Source of the DNA: Methylomonas methanica
GTDB taxonomy: Bacteria; Pseudomonadota; Gammaproteobacteria; Methylococcales; Methylomonadaceae
Reading direction: 5' to 3'
Length of the DNA stretch: 64,000 nucleotides
NCBI GenBank assembly: GCA_001644045.1
Contig: LUUF01000056.1
Span: forward strand, 62,001-126,000
Shown: positions 1-7,853 of the stretch, piece by piece
Layout: the number at the start of each line of letters is the position of its first letter
How positions within the stretch are numbered: the first letter of the stretch is position 1
Program-made: the position numbers and the translations under genes
The notes under the pieces: generated by a model
The model's input: the letters and a program-made list of their open reading frames with translations, nothing else
What the model was told of the DNA's origin: nothing
The model's database searches: none

Positions 1-3000
1 ATTATCTTTCGACCAATTCGTTCGGCGAATATGCTTATAAAGATGGTCATCCACATTGCCCTTAAATCGCTGACAGGCTAAGGCTATTTCGGCGACTGTA
101 CGGTAGCGTTTTAATCGTTTGCACTCAATAATTAATACTTGGCCATCCGATCGCCACGCCAATACGTCAATATCTCCTAAATTTGGTGACTTGGGTGCAT
201 TAAGCTGAGTTAATTTCAATTCTGTCTTGGTTGACCAGCCTTCAGAACAAAGTAAAGATGCCACTTGGTTGGTAAATTCTCGGCCAAGTCCATCTATTGT
301 TTTGCCAAGCAAAGCCCTCATTTCTCTGGAACTAAACACGTCTTTATCAAAGGATGCTTCTTGAATGCTATCAAGAACATATCCAATCGATTCTCGTAAA
401 GAGCCAAGCCCATAAATCAACTTTTTGGCCGAATCTAGGTCGCAGACAACAATTGGCTTAAGACTCAACGAAAGTCGGCGCTCAAAACGCCACGGATTGA
501 TGTCTTTAGCTTTGTAAGGCGGCTCGGCAATTAACCAAGCAGGTCTCGTGTGTAATCCAAATGAGTTTAAGAACGCGTTAACGTCACCAATTGTGACACC
601 TTCAGCAGCTCGGTTATCGGCTATTTCTTCAATGGTGGTTTCTACCAATACGGTCTTATGCTTAAAACCAAGATCTTGTAATTCACCTATGATTTCTTTA
701 AAAGCATGGAGCGTAAGTCCATATTCCTTATGCCAAGCGGTGAGAAACTCTGTGGAGTTAAAAATTGAATCCTCGGTTTTCGTTGACTTAGTTTCATTAA
801 ATCCTACCCATTTTTCATAGTTGGCGGCCGCATACGAATATGCTTCGCCAAAAATGTCTTTATGATATGGCTTTGTGACTTGTTCAAGCTCATGAGCTAC
901 GAGTGAATGTCCACCATTTGGGTAAATCGTAATCCCGTTGCCACAGAGCTTGTAATATAAAATATCAGATTCACGGCCTAAGTTAATAAGGATCACCATT
1001 AATCCAATCAATTCGTCAATCGAATATTCATCAGGCAACACGCCATTAATTAAAGGGCATTCGCATATGGCTGCCTCGATTAACGCGCGAATCGCTATTT
1101 TTAACTGAATATGTTCTTGTTCGATTTTTGCTGCAGCATCGGTTCCTTCATTAGGACCATAAAGACCCACAACGGCTCTAGCAGTATATTTCCAGCGCTT
1201 TCTTTCTCTTAATAGGCTCTCGTGCATTTGAAATAACGTGGAAATCATTTCAACACGATCAAATTTTTTAAGAATTGATACTAATTTGTCGGCGATATTT
1301 TTAACGGATTGATTAAGTGCATGGATACTTTGTTCATGATTTAAAAAAACTGCTTTTTCTGACGACGGCAACCACGTAAAAACATCTACTGAAATCGACT
1401 TGATGTGTTCGGTAGGTTCTTGATAGGTGCGTTTTGAATTTGCAGATATCAAGTAATCTACGTAATCGTCTATTTTAAAGGCATGGAGAATTCTGGCATC
1501 TTGTCCACCAAGTATGCCAATTGCTTCTTCGTCACAATTGAAAAATTCTGCATCGTTGTTATTGGATAATAAGCAAAGGGCATATATAACCCTCGATAGG
1601 AGGAGGCGTTCCCCAAAATTGTCAACGCCTTTGAAATTTTGAATAAACCCAGTTTCAGCGATGAGCTTTACAACAGGAATTCTTACATGGCGCCGCACAT
1701 GTATGTCTTTGGCGTTATCTAATTCAGAATCATTAATCTCCGGACCAACGATTTTCGTCAGGTCGATTATTATTTCTAATACTGGGAATTGGAAAATGAA
1801 TGCCGAGGAAAGGTGATTTAATGTCCTATGAAGTAATAGTTGCAAGGCTTCCCATAATTTGAATGCTAGATCACGGACTTCGGTATCATTAGGCGCAAGT
1901 ACTGTTAGCCATATCGTTGTTCCCTGATGGTTTAAGCAAAAACTTAATAATCCCATGTCAACGTGCTCCATGCTTACGTAGGATGGAACCTCCCGCAAGG
2001 ATCGATAAACAGCTTGTTCGTTGCCGTGTTGAACGACCACATTGCCTTTGAATAAATTAGGCTCACAGTGTTCGTCTACCGCCATTCGACGTTCACGGCG
2101 ATAATCTGCAACAAAATCAGAGCCAATTTGAATAACACTACCTTGATCATGTGGCACTTCTGCCGCGCGGAGATGAAAACCTTGTTTTAACCAAAACGCA
2201 TACAAGTTAAGTAAACCGTTTTGAAACGGGAACTGAAGTCCTGTCTTTTCTAATTCTTGCTTCTGATTCATTAACAAAATCAGCCTGTCCATCGGGCCAT
2301 CCGAATCCCTGAATAACATCTCAAGATCATCAAGATGAGCGGTTTCGAATGTCCATTTGGTACGCTCCTGTGGCGGAGTAACCATGCAACCTTGACCTAA
2401 AAATCCCATCAGCCAGAAGGTATGGCCAGAATCCAAGTCAAAGTTTTCATCAAGAAAATCTCGTACGGTATTTAAGTGGTTTTCCACCAGCTTTTCATTA
2501 GTTGTGGATAATTGGCTGACTTCCCTTATACCGTATTGATTCATTACGCTAAGATCATCGGCGACCATCAGAAAGTGTAAAAATCGCCGAGTACCTACCT
2601 GGACAACGGAGCTACAACATATACCGTTGAGCCAAGTAATTTCTTCAGGCAGTTTGATTTTATTTAATCGGTGGCGACTTCCGAACCGAGTTGCATTAAA
2701 AAGCCTGCGCTGTGCGCATCCCATAAGATTGGACTGTAGATTTTCTAATTGCCCAGCATTGGACGCACCTTTCAGAATATAACGACGTATGGCGTAGGTG
2801 ATTGCATTGGGTAATGCGACCACATAATCATTGCCGATTTTGACTACCGGCTTTTGGTGAAGAGTTGATTCTTCATTATGCTGACCCAGTAATTTTTGGC
2901 ATTCGGATAAATCGAATAAAAATGGCTCTAGCTGGTTATGATCAATTCCAAGTTGTTTCAGATCGTCAGGGTTGAATACAACGCGGTTCGACCATTCTTT

Positions 3001-3570
3001 CAATGGGTTGGCGGGCACCAGTTTAATGATTGCTCTGGGTGCTGAATACTCCATATGCCAACGTGGTAGACCTGCTCGTTCAAGCACTGCATCAGAAAGT
3101 CGTAATAGTGCTATGGCAGGTTCAAGCCAGGATTTTTGGCTAGCATCACCAGTGAGCGTCAACGTTTCGATAAGTAATGTCGTTGCGCTGTCAGCAGATT
3201 CCCACAGTCCGCCCAAAACACGGAAATCGCCCTCTGGTGTAATAACATTGACGACAAATGTGTCTTCAGGAGGATCTTCCATTTTTGCAATATCGAAGTC
3301 CCCCGCATGTCGATTCAACCAATGATTCATGTGCTGCCAAGTTGGTATTTTTCTTCCGCAACAGCACGCAACAATCAGGTGTGTGAGTAGTTCGATTCGA
3401 TAGCTATTAGCCTGGAAACTCGGCACTGTTGCAATCCCTGCAACCATCGACAGACTGGCTTTCAATTCGTATTTTTCGAGGATTTTGGCTAACAGTCTGG
3501 ACTTTGGGTGCTCCAGATGATTGGTGGCGCCTCCGATCAAAGAATTGAAGAGCGGATCAGCTAATTGCAT
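1..3570 (-). CDS. Large unrecognised protein with C-terminal PD-(D/E)XK motif (partial)
   Basis: An open frame starts at ATG 3570, overlaps the end of hsdS by 10 bases and stays open to the left edge, giving at least 1190 residues; the stop lies outside the window. I do not recognise the N-terminal 1100 residues and saw no Walker motif or membrane segment in the parts I translated (start to about residue 215 and about 530 to 570 plus the C-terminal end). Near the end, residues 1131-1151 read LGDIDVLAW...LIIECK, with D1133/D1135, E1149 and K1151, a typical PD-(D/E)XK nuclease active site on a beta hairpin. It is the last gene of a type I restriction operon and is translationally coupled to hsdS, so a defence or DNA-cleavage role is inferred. 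The nuclease motif is visible; the function is not known. Confidence 0.8.
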   Translation of the reverse strand, partial: MQLADPLFNSLIGGATNHLEHPKSRLLAKILEKYELKASLSMVAGIATVPSFQANSYRIELLTHLIVACCCGRKIPTWQHMNHWLNRHAGDFDIAKMEDPPEDTFVVNVITPEGDFRVLGGLWESADSATTLLIETLTLTGDASQKSWLEPAIALLRLSDAVLERAGLPRWHMEYSAPRAIIKLVPANPLKEWSNRVVFNPDDLKQLGIDHNQLEPFLFDLSECQKLLGQHNEESTLHQKPVVKIGNDYVVALPNAITYAIRRYILKGASNAGQLENLQSNLMGCAQRRLFNATRFGSRHRLNKIKLPEEITWLNGICCSSVVQVGTRRFLHFLMVADDLSVMNQYGIREVSQLSTTNEKLVENHLNTVRDFLDENFDLDSGHTFWLMGFLGQGCMVTPPQERTKWTFETAHLDDLEMLFRDSDGPMDRLILLMNQKQELEKTGLQFPFQNGLLNLYAFWLKQGFHLRAAEVPHDQGSVIQIGSDFVADYRRERRMAVDEHCEPNLFKGNVVVQHGNEQAVYRSLREVPSYVSMEHVDMGLLSFCLNHQGTTIWLTVLAPNDTEVRDLAFKLWEALQLLLHRTLNHLSSAFIFQFPVLEIIIDLTKIVGPEINDSELDNAKDIHVRRHVRIPVVKLIAETGFIQNFKGVDNFGERLLLSRVIYALCLLSNNNDAEFFNCDEEAIGILGGQDARILHAFKIDDYVDYLISANSKRTYQEPTEHIKSISVDVFTWLPSSEKAVFLNHEQSIHALNQSVKNIADKLVSILKKFDRVEMISTLFQMHESLLRERKRWKYTARAVVGLYGPNEGTDAAAKIEQEHIQLKIAIRALIEAAICECPLINGVLPDEYSIDELIGLMVILINLGRESDILYYKLCGNGITIYPNGGHSLVAHELEQVTKPYHKDIFGEAYSYAAANYEKWVGFNETKSTKTEDSIFNSTEFLTAWHKEYGLTLHAFKEIIGELQDLGFKHKTVLVETTIEEIADNRAAEGVTIGDVNAFLNSFGLHTRPAWLIAEPPYKAKDINPWRFERRLSLSLKPIVVCDLDSAKKLIYGLGSLRESIGYVLDSIQEASFDKDVFSSREMRALLGKTIDGLGREFTNQVASLLCSEGWSTKTELKLTQLNAPKSPNLGDIDVLAWRSDGQVLIIECKRLKRYRTVAEIALACQRFKGNVDDHLYKHIRRTNWSKDN

Positions 3571-4730
3571 TTAGTTTTGTGTTCGCCCGTTGCATTTGAA
3601 AAAAGTCGTTCCAGCGTGGCCGGGATTAGCGCTTGATTGGCTTCGCGGATTGCCTTGTGCGATGTTTTTAATTGTTGAACACGCTGATGCATTTCGCGGA
3701 TTTTGAGTTGTGTTGACATGGGGGGAACCGGCATTTCGTAGTTCAAAAATACCGATGGTTGAAGCCTTCGACGACGGACATTAGTGCCTCCGCTTATTCC
3801 TGCCAGTTCTGGCCATACTGATGGCGTACGAAAGTAAATGTCGATTATCTCCGGCAAGACGGCATCGGTATCAATAGTGAACACCGGAAATTCGGGGGAT
3901 ACCACCATTCCATCGCAAGCTTCGGGAACGACACCTAGTGCGCCTTCCCATGCCATGAGTTTGGGGTAAATAAAGTCGCCAGTCTTTACGGTGGATAGTC
4001 GCGGATAGGCAAACTCGCTTCCGGCTTTGTTGACACTGGCAAACACGCCGCGCCCGAACGAATATACCCCGGCGAATTGATAATTTTCTAGTTGATCGAC
4101 TGCGACATCAGGTTGTCGTAACGATACCAGTTCCGACATTTTGCGCTTGGTAATGCCTTTTCCGGAAGGCGAAAAAATATAGTTGCGAATCAAAGCTTCG
4201 GCATCGGTTTCCGTCGCATCCAGATGTTCGTTGACTTGCCGCACTTTGTCCGCCAATTGATCCAGGCGGGCAACGATGGTTTGCTGCTTTTCTAACGAGG
4301 GTAATTGGATTTGCTGAGTTAAAAATCGATCTTCTTTAATTCGAACCCGGTTGGTTGTACCTTCGCTAGCAGCTTTGCATAGCTCAACAAAGGGTGTTGA
4401 CCGAACTAGCCAACCCATGAATGAAGAGTCGAGCTTTTCGGCAAATTCGAATGATGGAAAATCGTTACTAACGATTGCGCCATCCAATTCCGGGGGAACA
4501 ATGCCGATCGCACCATTTCGGGCATCAATCTTCGAGAGAATAAGTTGATTGGCTCGAACCACTTGGCGAGATGTTCCTACATCGTTACCTTTTACTTTGC
4601 CCCTGCTGATAACGCCTTTACCCCAAAGCCGAATCGTGACTTCATGATATTCAGTATCGAAATCAAGTATTGCAGTCTCATTGCTTCGCCTAAGCAACTC
4701 ACCTAAAGAAACCATGGGCCACCGACTCAT
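3561..4730 (-). CDS. hsdS: Type I restriction-modification specificity subunit HsdS
   Basis: The 389-residue protein has the two-half layout of HsdS: an N-terminal target recognition domain, a helical spacer around residues 140-190 (EKQQTIVARLDQLADKVRQ), a second recognition domain, and a second spacer near the C-terminus (STQLKIREMHQRVQQLKTSH). HsdS reads the two halves of a bipartite DNA site and docks HsdM and HsdR. Its length is normal for the family. The start overlaps the upstream DUF1016 gene by 4 bases and the stop overlaps the next gene by 10, so the genes are probably translated in series. The recognition sequence cannot be read from the protein. Confidence 0.93.
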   Translation of the reverse strand: MSRWPMVSLGELLRRSNETAILDFDTEYHEVTIRLWGKGVISRGKVKGNDVGTSRQVVRANQLILSKIDARNGAIGIVPPELDGAIVSNDFPSFEFAEKLDSSFMGWLVRSTPFVELCKAASEGTTNRVRIKEDRFLTQQIQLPSLEKQQTIVARLDQLADKVRQVNEHLDATETDAEALIRNYIFSPSGKGITKRKMSELVSLRQPDVAVDQLENYQFAGVYSFGRGVFASVNKAGSEFAYPRLSTVKTGDFIYPKLMAWEGALGVVPEACDGMVVSPEFPVFTIDTDAVLPEIIDIYFRTPSVWPELAGISGGTNVRRRRLQPSVFLNYEMPVPPMSTQLKIREMHQRVQQLKTSHKAIREANQALIPATLERLFSNATGEHKTKCN

Positions 4731-5938
4731 GCCTCATCCTCATTTTTCGAACCCGTAAACCGCCGCGCTTCCAACTCAAACCGCGACCGCTCCAATTCTT
4801 CCGCCAACAGCTTTTCATCCGGCAATACGGTTTGATATTCGGCGGCAAGAACTTTATTCGGCAGGTTGTCCAAGGCGTAATGCGCTTCCGCTGCACCTTT
4901 GGCGGCGCAGAGTATCAGGCCCACCGGCGGGTTTTCGCCGGGTTTCATCCAGTGCTCGCGGGCATAATTCAGGTATAGGTGCATCTGGCCGGCGTCGGCA
5001 TAGCTGAACTTGCCGACCTTGAGATCGATCACCACCAGGCATTTCAGGCTGCGATGGAAAAACAGCAAGTCGATGCGAAACCAAGTATCGTCGAGCCGCA
5101 AGCGGCGCTGGCGACCGACAAAGGCAAAGTCGTCGCCCAATTCCAGCAGAAAATCGGCCAAATGCTGGATCAGCGCATCTTCGAGATCGGATTCCGAGTA
5201 TTGGTCTTTCAGGTTGAGAAATTCCAGCACGAACGGATCCTTGATGGCTTGTTCCGGCGTAATGGCGTCATCCGGTTCTGTGTGTTCCGCTTGCGCCAAC
5301 ATCGCCACTTTGTTTTTGGATAATGCCGTTCGCTCGTAAAACTGGCTGTTGATCTGCCGATCCAGTTGCCGCACCGTCCAGCCGCAACGCAGGGCTTCGG
5401 TTTCGTAGAAGCCGCGCGCTTCCGGCTTTTTGACCGACAACAAACGTACATAGGCCGACCAGGGTAGCGGGAAGGCTTCGGCCAAGGTTGCGAGGGTTGG
5501 TGATTGTCCAGACGCTGTCTGGATAATTGGCGTTGAAGAAGATTCTGCAGACAATGTCTGCTGAATGGGTGACATGAAAGATGGCGCAGACAGTGTCTGC
5601 GTATTTCGGGAAGAAATGCCAGACACTGTCTGGCAAATTTGCTCCAATGGCCAGGCTAGATAAAACGCCCGCATTTGCTGGAGATTACGAACGCTAAAGC
5701 CCCGGCCAAAACGATTGGTCAAATCGAGAGCAAGACGTTCAGTTATGGCATCACCATACGCAGCGCGGTCTTCACCGCCTTGTTCGAATTCGACGATGCG
5801 GCGGCCAATTTCCCAGTAACTGGCCGTCATTAAGGCATTGACGCTACGGGCGGCAGCGCGGCGAGCGTTTTCCAGTAACGCGACAATATCGGTATGAATG
5901 TTGCCGTAAGCAATAGGCAAATCGTTGGTTTCGCTCAT
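4727..5938 (-). CDS. DUF1016 / YhcG-type PDDEXK nuclease-domain protein
   Basis: The 403-residue protein has the DUF1016 N-terminal domain (residues 1-110, with ASYWEIGRRIVEFEQ and GFSVRNLQQMRAFY) and a C-terminal PD-(D/E)XK fold (FRIDLLFFH...CLVVIDLK, about residues 285-310), where Asp replaces the usual Glu before Lys. Between them, about residues 100-145, lies a degenerate QT(V/L/A)SG/A repeat encoded by four DNA palindromes. DUF1016 proteins often sit inside type I restriction operons, and their biochemical role is not settled. This one lies between hsdM and hsdS. Its start codon overlaps the TGA of a vestigial hsdM 3' end, so the two genes were probably once coupled by an ATGA overlap. 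Confidence 0.88.
   Translation of the reverse strand: MSETNDLPIAYGNIHTDIVALLENARRAAARSVNALMTASYWEIGRRIVEFEQGGEDRAAYGDAITERLALDLTNRFGRGFSVRNLQQMRAFYLAWPLEQICQTVSGISSRNTQTLSAPSFMSPIQQTLSAESSSTPIIQTASGQSPTLATLAEAFPLPWSAYVRLLSVKKPEARGFYETEALRCGWTVRQLDRQINSQFYERTALSKNKVAMLAQAEHTEPDDAITPEQAIKDPFVLEFLNLKDQYSESDLEDALIQHLADFLLELGDDFAFVGRQRRLRLDDTWFRIDLLFFHRSLKCLVVIDLKVGKFSYADAGQMHLYLNYAREHWMKPGENPPVGLILCAAKGAAEAHYALDNLPNKVLAAEYQTVLPDEKLLAEELERSRFELEARRFTGSKNEDEA
5508..5633. repeat. Array of four 15-bp palindromes inside the DUF1016 gene
   Basis: Four palindromes follow one another at 5508-5522 (CCAGACGCTGTCTGG), 5547-5561 (GCAGACAATGTCTGC), 5586-5600 (GCAGACAGTGTCTGC) and 5619-5633 (CCAGACACTGTCTGG). 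Start-to-start spacing is 39, 39 and 33 bases, all multiples of three, so the frame is kept and each unit encodes a QT-x-S peptide on the minus strand. The spacers are not conserved. The regular spacing and alternating CC/GC ends suggest duplication of a small palindromic unit rather than chance. The same motif occurs once more at 28432. Confidence 0.85.
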
Positions 5939-6056
5939 AGCTCCACCTCATGTTTTAAAGTCTCGACTCGGGACGCTGGAACGTCTGTGACTGGGTTACC
6001 ACGCGGAGCGTGGGAACCATGGCATTGAGATTTCCGAGACAGTGCCTCGGAAATGT
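5939..6056. repeat. Palindromic repeat element between hsdM and DUF1016, with duplicated hsdM tail
   Basis: This gap holds two strong hairpins: 5994-6018 (arms GGTTacCACGC / GCGTGggAACC) and 6030-6054 (perfect 9-base arms ATTTCCGAG / CTCGGAAAT). The GGTTCCCACGC-type hairpin resembles a short palindromic repeat seen scattered in many proteobacterial genomes. Bases 5937-5970 read on the minus strand encode RVETLKHEVEL-stop, a diverged copy of the true hsdM C-terminus EIETLVHEVEQ-stop at 6057-6092. The simplest reading is that the element inserted at the hsdM end and left a duplicated tail next to the DUF1016 start. Confidence 0.75.
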
Positions 6057-7838
6057 TCATTGTTCCACCTCATGTACCAAGGTTTCGATCTCGCCCAATA
6101 AACGCATCACTTCGGTTTCGTGACTGCGCATACTGGCGATCAGGTCTTTGGGGTCGGCGTGTTCCAGGCCGGCCTTGGCGTGGGGATTCTTTTGGTCGAG
6201 ATTATAAATCGGCCAGTACAGCGCATCACCTTCGCTCTGCGCGGCTTTGGCGGCGGCTTCGTGGACTTGTTGCTTGGCTTTCAGGTCGCGTAGTTTAGTT
6301 TGCAATGCGGCTTTGTCACCGTTGCCGACGGCGGACACGGCTTGTTCCAGTTCGCGAATCTGTTTGCCCAAGGCCAGCGCGGCGGCGCGTTCGCTTTCGG
6401 CGCGTTGCCAGTGCGGTTCGGCGGCGGCCAAGGCTGCCGCGCGTTTGCCGGCAAAATCGACTTTCCAGGCTTGCGGGGTTTCCTCGCGGTTGTGCCACCA
6501 GTTTAAGGCCGGTTCCAGTTCCTCGAATTGCAACGGTGCGGTTTTGCTGTATTTCTTGCGGCCTTCCGGTAACGGTTGTTCGTAATACCAGATGGTTTCG
6601 GTGGGGCCGCCGCGCTTGAAAAACAGCAGGTTGGCCGGGATGTCGGTATACGGCGCAAACACGCCTTGCGGCAGGCGGACGATGGTATGCAGGTTGAATT
6701 CTTTCAGCAGTTCTTCCTTGATGGTGGCGCACACGCCATCGCCAAACAGAGTGCCGTTGGGCACGACCACGGCAGCGCGACCTCCACGTTCCGCGCCGAA
6801 GCCCGCGTAGCGCAATTTACGCATGATAAATTGCAGGAAGAGCAGGGCGGTCTCGGCGGTCTGCATGTTGGCCGGGAAATTGGCTTTAATGCCGGCTTCT
6901 TCCTCGCCGCCGAACGGCGGGTTGGTCAGGATGACATCGACGCGTTCGCTATGGCCGATTTCAGTGACGCGGCGTTCCAGAGTATTGCCGTAACCGATCT
7001 GCGGGGCCTCCAGACCGTGTAACAGCAAGTTCATCTGCACCAGCATATACGGTAGCGGTTTGGCTTCCTGGCCTAACAGCGTTTCGCGCTGAAGTATCCG
7101 GCGGTCATCGGGCGTAGAAACTTGTTGAAGCAAGTGATCATAGGCTTCGACTAGAAAACCGCCGGTACCGCAAGCCGGATCGAGCACGGTTTCGCCGAGC
7201 TTGGGGTCGGTGACTTGCACCATGAAGCGTACCACCGGGCGCGGAGTATAAAACTCGCCGGAATCACCCGCCGCATCGCGCATTTCCCGCAGCATGGATT
7301 CGTACAGATGCGACAGGGTGTGAATCTCTTCGCTGCTGTTGAAATGAATGCCGTTGATCTTGTTGATGATGTCACGCAATAAAAAGCCGCTGACCATGCG
7401 GTTTTGCACGCCTTTAAACACGTTGGCGATGACTTCACGCTGACTGCCTTTCTCACCTTCGCCGGCCAAACCACGCAGATAAGCGAACAAGCCTTTACCG
7501 CGTTGACCGTCGGGTCGGATGGTTTCGTCCTGGTTGATGAAAGACAATAATTCCTCGCCGGTGACGCCGTCTTCCCGTGCTGCCCAATCCCGCCAGCGAT
7601 AAGGCGATTCGACGATGCCTTGATAGCGTTTGCCGTCCAGCTCGGCTTCCTGTTCGTGGAGTAGTTCCAAATCGTCGAGGAATTTCAGAAACATCACCCA
7701 GGTGAGCAGCGGCAAGCGGTCGACGTCGCCGTTCAAGCCTTTGTCTTTACGCAGGATGTCGCGCGCCGATTTGATCAATGCGGACAGTTGTTGTGCGGTG
7801 GTTAGCTGAGTAGTTAAGGTTTTTTTAGGTTTGGCCAT
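6057..7838 (-). CDS. hsdM: Type I restriction-modification DNA methyltransferase subunit HsdM
   Basis: The 593-residue protein is an N6-adenine DNA methyltransferase. An HsdM N-terminal helical domain (residues 15-160) is followed by the SAM-binding motif DPACGTGG (220-227) and the catalytic NPPF (306-309). The region around residues 440-560 is rich in Ala, Glu and Lys and likely helical. With HsdS it methylates the recognition site, and with HsdR it cleaves unmodified DNA. It begins 15 bases after hsdR ends. Its own stop is followed by a palindromic element and by a second, degenerate copy of its last 11 codons. Confidence 0.95.
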   Translation of the reverse strand: MAKPKKTLTTQLTTAQQLSALIKSARDILRKDKGLNGDVDRLPLLTWVMFLKFLDDLELLHEQEAELDGKRYQGIVESPYRWRDWAAREDGVTGEELLSFINQDETIRPDGQRGKGLFAYLRGLAGEGEKGSQREVIANVFKGVQNRMVSGFLLRDIINKINGIHFNSSEEIHTLSHLYESMLREMRDAAGDSGEFYTPRPVVRFMVQVTDPKLGETVLDPACGTGGFLVEAYDHLLQQVSTPDDRRILQRETLLGQEAKPLPYMLVQMNLLLHGLEAPQIGYGNTLERRVTEIGHSERVDVILTNPPFGGEEEAGIKANFPANMQTAETALLFLQFIMRKLRYAGFGAERGGRAAVVVPNGTLFGDGVCATIKEELLKEFNLHTIVRLPQGVFAPYTDIPANLLFFKRGGPTETIWYYEQPLPEGRKKYSKTAPLQFEELEPALNWWHNREETPQAWKVDFAGKRAAALAAAEPHWQRAESERAAALALGKQIRELEQAVSAVGNGDKAALQTKLRDLKAKQQVHEAAAKAAQSEGDALYWPIYNLDQKNPHAKAGLEHADPKDLIASMRSHETEVMRLLGEIETLVHEVEQ

Positions 7839-7853
7839 GCAAAGAATGAATAA

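Noticed and set aside
5508-5633. CRISPR-like array
   Set aside because: The repeats are 15-base palindromes inside an open coding frame, with spacers of 18 to 24 bases and no cas genes. Repeat length and context do not fit CRISPR.
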